Shown here: one piece after another, positions 14,701 to 15,969 of the stretch
Numbering within the stretch: position 1 is the first letter of the stretch
Layout of the letters: each line of letters opens with the position of its first letter
DNA from: JBAXBF01 sp034429745
GTDB taxonomy: Bacteria; Chloroflexota; Anaerolineae; Anaerolineales; DRKV01
Direction: 5' to 3'
Assembly: GCA_034429745.1 (NCBI GenBank)
Contig: DAOUFY010000067.1
Coordinates: 1-15,969 of the forward strand
DNA length: 15,969 nucleotides
Made by a program: the position numbers and the translations under genes
The notes under the pieces: model-generated
Seen by the model: only the letters and a program-made list of their open reading frames with translations
Told to the model about the DNA's origin: nothing
Database searches by the model: none

Positions 14701-14856
14701 GCAAAGGAGCTCACCATACAAGATCACCAACGACTAAATGGCTATGTTGATGCGATATTAAGAAAAAGTGCTTATGCAATGGATGAGTTAATAGAAATAA
14801 TTAAGCAAATGGTCAAAAGAACTGTTACTCAGGCAAATACTAGATCTGGAGTATAA
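11734..14856 (+). CDS. Polytopic hybrid histidine kinase with GAF-like domain and two C-terminal receivers
   Basis: This 1040-residue protein has an N-terminal membrane sensor of about 8-10 spans (roughly 20-350), including the FPEGK loop (147-151) typical of ComP-like and many Chloroflexota kinases. A GAF-like region follows (about 365-505), then a coiled linker, HisKA with phospho-acceptor H536 in MSHELRTPLNAIIGYSEIL, and an ATPase domain with N655 (NLLSNAAKFT), DTGIGM (683-688) and GGTGLGL (712-718). Receiver 1 (about 781-893) has D787/D788, D830 in LDVMMP and K879 in LVKP. Receiver 2 (about 907-1025) has D912-D914, D959 in LDLMMP and K1011 followed by Ser, not the usual Pro. There is no HPt domain, so relay to another regulator would need a separate HPt protein. 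The start ATG lacks a clear ribosome binding site. The PhaR-like gene lies 55 bp downstream and is probably co-transcribed. The ligand is unknown. Confidence 0.93.
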   Translation: MNNQQCKTPGSASDPWMIRLQAAWVITATMAVALFVLVSPSRFELFRAEISIVLQMIGKIPPSYKIAPALLFILQTVEVAAFTITSLVIFYHRSHERLGLYYSYFLISFGVIHALPFEFEEKFFINVIIGYLILLAIGGLTALFFVFPEGKFISLWQKRFALLSAIVALGLYAFHLHSSQTPFTQHIHRYIHALFAAGFCILLYRLRNVKQPRMRKQFTGLLVAVGAILLSRAFLILLYLFAESGKIVNEQQAYLLFFTGVLYFCSFSAFPIVLLFNVMQYRLWDVEKLLNRGVGYVLIGVAIALIYIVSFTSFQWMLSSLLEHPEIPAIVLAMLIAFTLFAPLRQAILARLDQLFYHTHLDYQQILSAFSSEIRSMLELTNVLHYFIEKTMDWMNISYAGIYMQNEAKEFILTEGKNLPAFPLKKLHIEEEELNLLLDLKIIEHSKNSVYRMLIPLLAQSGQDKELVGIFAVGPKKDGRSYSQREKQFLISLAYQTSTAILVAWLIEEKHDEIQKKKSAEAANQAKSAFLANMSHELRTPLNAIIGYSEILMEEAIERDDQASLDDLRRINMAGRHLLDLINSILDISKIEAGKMDLYLESFDVCELIRNIKEVVKPLVDRKGNRLEIFCGEEVGKMTADLTKVRQSLFNLLSNAAKFTENGSIVLKVSKEADDWIRFEVKDTGIGMEPAQIEHLFQSFTQADPSTTRKYGGTGLGLSITKHFCEMMGGSIEVQSQPSVGTTFIIRLPVNVQLTLSNKEEKKGSDEEISIKSDENTSLGDVLIIEDDKVTMELMKRVLEKEGFRVYLAANGKEGINLARQIHPDVITLDVMMPDLDGWSVLTLLKSDAELAEIPIIMVTIVDDRSTGYALGASDYLVKPVDRERLITAIKRHVVVSDKHDEKVPPLILVIDDDEPTREIIIRTLTAEGWSVREASNGVEALSMLEDTHFRKPDLILLDLMMPQMDGFQFIHEIRTHPDFEDLPVIVLTAKELTIQDHQRLNGYVDAILRKSAYAMDELIEIIKQMVKRTVTQANTRSGV

Positions 14857-14900
14857 TTAGCATGGATCAACTTTTAAACCATAAGTTGAGATGGCATAAG
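14852..14900 (+). promoter_or_regulatory. Possible control region of the PhaR-like gene: TATAAT, inverted repeat and CATAAG direct repeat
   Basis: A TATAAT (14852-14857) overlaps the kinase stop codon but has neither a TG extension nor a clear -35. Just downstream, TCAACTT (14867-14873) and AAGTTGA (14883-14889) form a 7-bp inverted repeat with a 9-nt loop. CATAAG occurs twice, 15 bp apart (14880-14885 and 14895-14900). PhaR proteins are known to bind upstream of their own genes, so an autoregulatory site is conceivable; this is inference. Confidence 0.25.
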
Positions 14901-14911
14901 CTTTATTGTCT

Positions 14912-15472
14912 ATGTTAATGATTAAGCGCTACCCAAATCGTAAATATTACAATACTCGTGATAAAAGTTATATCACTCTCGAGCAATTGGCAAAACATAT
15001 TAATAATGGGGAAGAAATCCAAGTCATAGATTATGCAAGTGGGGAAGACTTAACCTCACTCACCCTAAGCCAAATTATTTTAGAACTTGAAAAGAGCAAA
15101 ATAGGCAGTCTGCCGCGTAATATTTTAGCAAACATCATTCGTTTTACGGCTGAATCAACACCCCTTAAAGGAATATTTTCATTGGATAATGTAAACTCTG
15201 AAGCTCTTGATGAAGAGATAAGAAAACGGATTCTTTTTCTAGAAAGTGTTAAGGTCATTGATAAGGAAGAAGCAGTCAAGATTGAGAAGTGGTTGATTGA
15301 GGATTATCATTCGCTTGCAAGCATCATGGAGGATGAACTAACCCAAAGAATAGAAGAAGCCTTATTGAGAAGAGCGCTTCCTACCCGAATACAACTGGAG
15401 CAAATAAAAAAGAAGTTGGAAAACCTTGCTCAGGAAGTGGAAAATATCGTTAATCAACAGGTTCAAAACTAA
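14912..15472 (+). CDS. PhaR-type polyhydroxyalkanoate synthesis regulator (DNA-binding domain) with phasin-like C-terminus
   Basis: Residues 3-63 match the PHB/PHA accumulation regulator DNA-binding domain: IKRYPNRKYYNT, YITLEQLA, a hydrophobic QVIDYASGEDLT strand-turn and TLSQIILELE. The middle is helical, and residues about 152-180 carry the RALPTR motif followed by an amphipathic heptad helix (LEQIKKKLENLAQEVENI), which resembles the C-terminal helix of phasins and granule-associated proteins. The family represses phasin genes and can bind PHA granules; whether this organism makes PHA cannot be judged here. Three starts are possible: TTG 14906, ATG 14912 and ATG 14918. None has a strong ribosome binding site, and I choose ATG 14912. 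The gene follows the hybrid kinase by 55 bp and is followed after 30 bp by an oxidoreductase gene, so an operon is likely. Confidence 0.85.
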   Translation: MLMIKRYPNRKYYNTRDKSYITLEQLAKHINNGEEIQVIDYASGEDLTSLTLSQIILELEKSKIGSLPRNILANIIRFTAESTPLKGIFSLDNVNSEALDEEIRKRILFLESVKVIDKEEAVKIEKWLIEDYHSLASIMEDELTQRIEEALLRRALPTRIQLEQIKKKLENLAQEVENIVNQQVQN

Positions 15473-15502
15473 AATATTCTTGCATCTTGGGAGGTACACA
15501 AA

Positions 15503-15969
15503 ATGGAAAAAGTACGCTGGGGTTTAGTATCAACTGCTCGAATTAATGCCAAACTTATTCCGGCAATTCAAGCTTCTCGACGGGGAGAATTATCGGCGGT
15601 AGCAAGCCGCACGACCCAAACTGCAGAAGCTTATGCAAAAGAGTGGAATATTCCGCATGCTTTTGGCAGCTATCAAGAGATGCTTAATTCGGATAAGGTT
15701 GATGCTGTATATATCAGTCTGCCAAACCACTTGCACAAAGAATGGAGCATTAAAGCGATGCAGGCTGGCAAACATGTTCTTTGTGAAAAACCATTTGCTT
15801 TATCTTTAGCGGAAGTTGATGAGATGATTAAGGTAAGCAGAGAAACTGGTTGTGTGCTCGCCGAAGCCTTTATGTATCGTCATCATCCTCAAACTAAAAT
15901 TATTGCTGATTTGGTCAAGAGTGGCAAGGTAGGTGCGGTTCGGGTGGTTCGTGGGGTTTTTAATTTCTG
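15503..15969 (+). CDS. Gfo/Idh/MocA-family NAD(P)-dependent oxidoreductase (3' truncated by window)
   Basis: Translation from ATG 15503 gives 155 residues before the window ends. The Rossmann start is WGLVSTARI (6-14), with the usual ASR at the second strand (34-36), D67-A-V-Y-I-S-L-P-N (strand 4, cofactor contact), the signature C-E-K-P (94-97) and A-F-M-Y-R-H-H-P-Q (122-130). This motif set places it in the Gfo/Idh/MocA family, near glucose-fructose oxidoreductase and dihydrodiol-dehydrogenase-like members that oxidise or reduce sugars and related polyols. The start is supported by GGGAGG (15489-15494) 8 nt before the ATG. A complete protein of this family has about 330-380 residues, so more than half lies outside. 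Substrate not assignable. Confidence 0.93.
   Translation, partial: MEKVRWGLVSTARINAKLIPAIQASRRGELSAVASRTTQTAEAYAKEWNIPHAFGSYQEMLNSDKVDAVYISLPNHLHKEWSIKAMQAGKHVLCEKPFALSLAEVDEMIKVSRETGCVLAEAFMYRHHPQTKIIADLVKSGKVGAVRVVRGVFNF

Noticed and set aside
14862..14918. Small frame from ATG 14862 ending just inside the PhaR-like gene
   Set aside because: It has no ribosome binding site and its path follows the repeats in the gap. It could matter for coupling but cannot be supported.
1..15969. CRISPR array, insertion sequence, phage, toxin-antitoxin or other defence system
   Set aside because: No spaced direct repeats, transposase or integrase motifs, terminal inverted repeats, or nuclease/toxin signatures were found on either strand.

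Overview
The window looks like a chromosomal housekeeping and signalling stretch from a bacterium, most likely an anaerobic member of the Chloroflexota (Anaerolineae-like). I infer this from gene content: a DUF3048 lipoprotein with a Pro/Thr-rich linker, a polytopic hybrid histidine kinase with an FPEGK loop, PhaR-domain, DUF1385 and DUF402 proteins, and tandem Cys-containing beta-sandwich repeats. No marker gene in the window fixes the taxon. There is no insertion sequence, phage, CRISPR, tRNA or rRNA that I can support.

Layout. (1) 1-723 is the 3' end of a repeat-containing surface or secreted protein, closed by a clear terminator at 752-794. (2) 841-3993 is a tightly packed three-gene operon: M20 dipeptidase, DUF1385 membrane protein, and a lipoprotein-like phosphodiester glycosidase. 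(3) 5461-3999 on the minus strand is a two-gene signalling operon: a single-domain receiver followed by a receiver-HD-GYP c-di-GMP phosphodiesterase, converging on region 2 with a 5-bp gap. (4) A 387-bp divergent intergenic region precedes efp (EF-P with Arg instead of Lys at the modification site) and a HAD-DinB fusion gene. (5) ftsH follows with its own promoter and a strong terminator at 9760-9796. (6) On the minus strand lie a DUF402 protein and, upstream of it, a DUF3048 lipoprotein. (7) Divergent from these, after only 43 bp, come a 1040-residue hybrid histidine kinase with two receivers, a PhaR-type regulator with a phasin-like tail, and the 5' end of a Gfo/Idh/MocA oxidoreductase cut by the window edge.

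How the genes may work together. The signalling genes (receiver, receiver-HD-GYP and hybrid kinase) could form one phosphorelay ending in c-di-GMP breakdown, but this rests on proximity only. FtsH and EF-P are general proteostasis and translation functions. The hybrid kinase and PhaR-like gene are probably co-transcribed, which hints at a link between sensing and carbon storage or surface physiology.

The most useful non-gene observation is that four separate transcription starts carry the same extended -10 element TGRTATAAT, two of them within a 15-nt near-identical block. One of these promoters shows that the longest ftsH reading frame starts too far upstream. No obviously new defence or mobile system is visible; the items worth a second look are the Arg-type EF-P with a three-codon leader frame, the HAD-DinB fusion, the PhaR-phasin-like fusion, and the atypical second receiver of the kinase.
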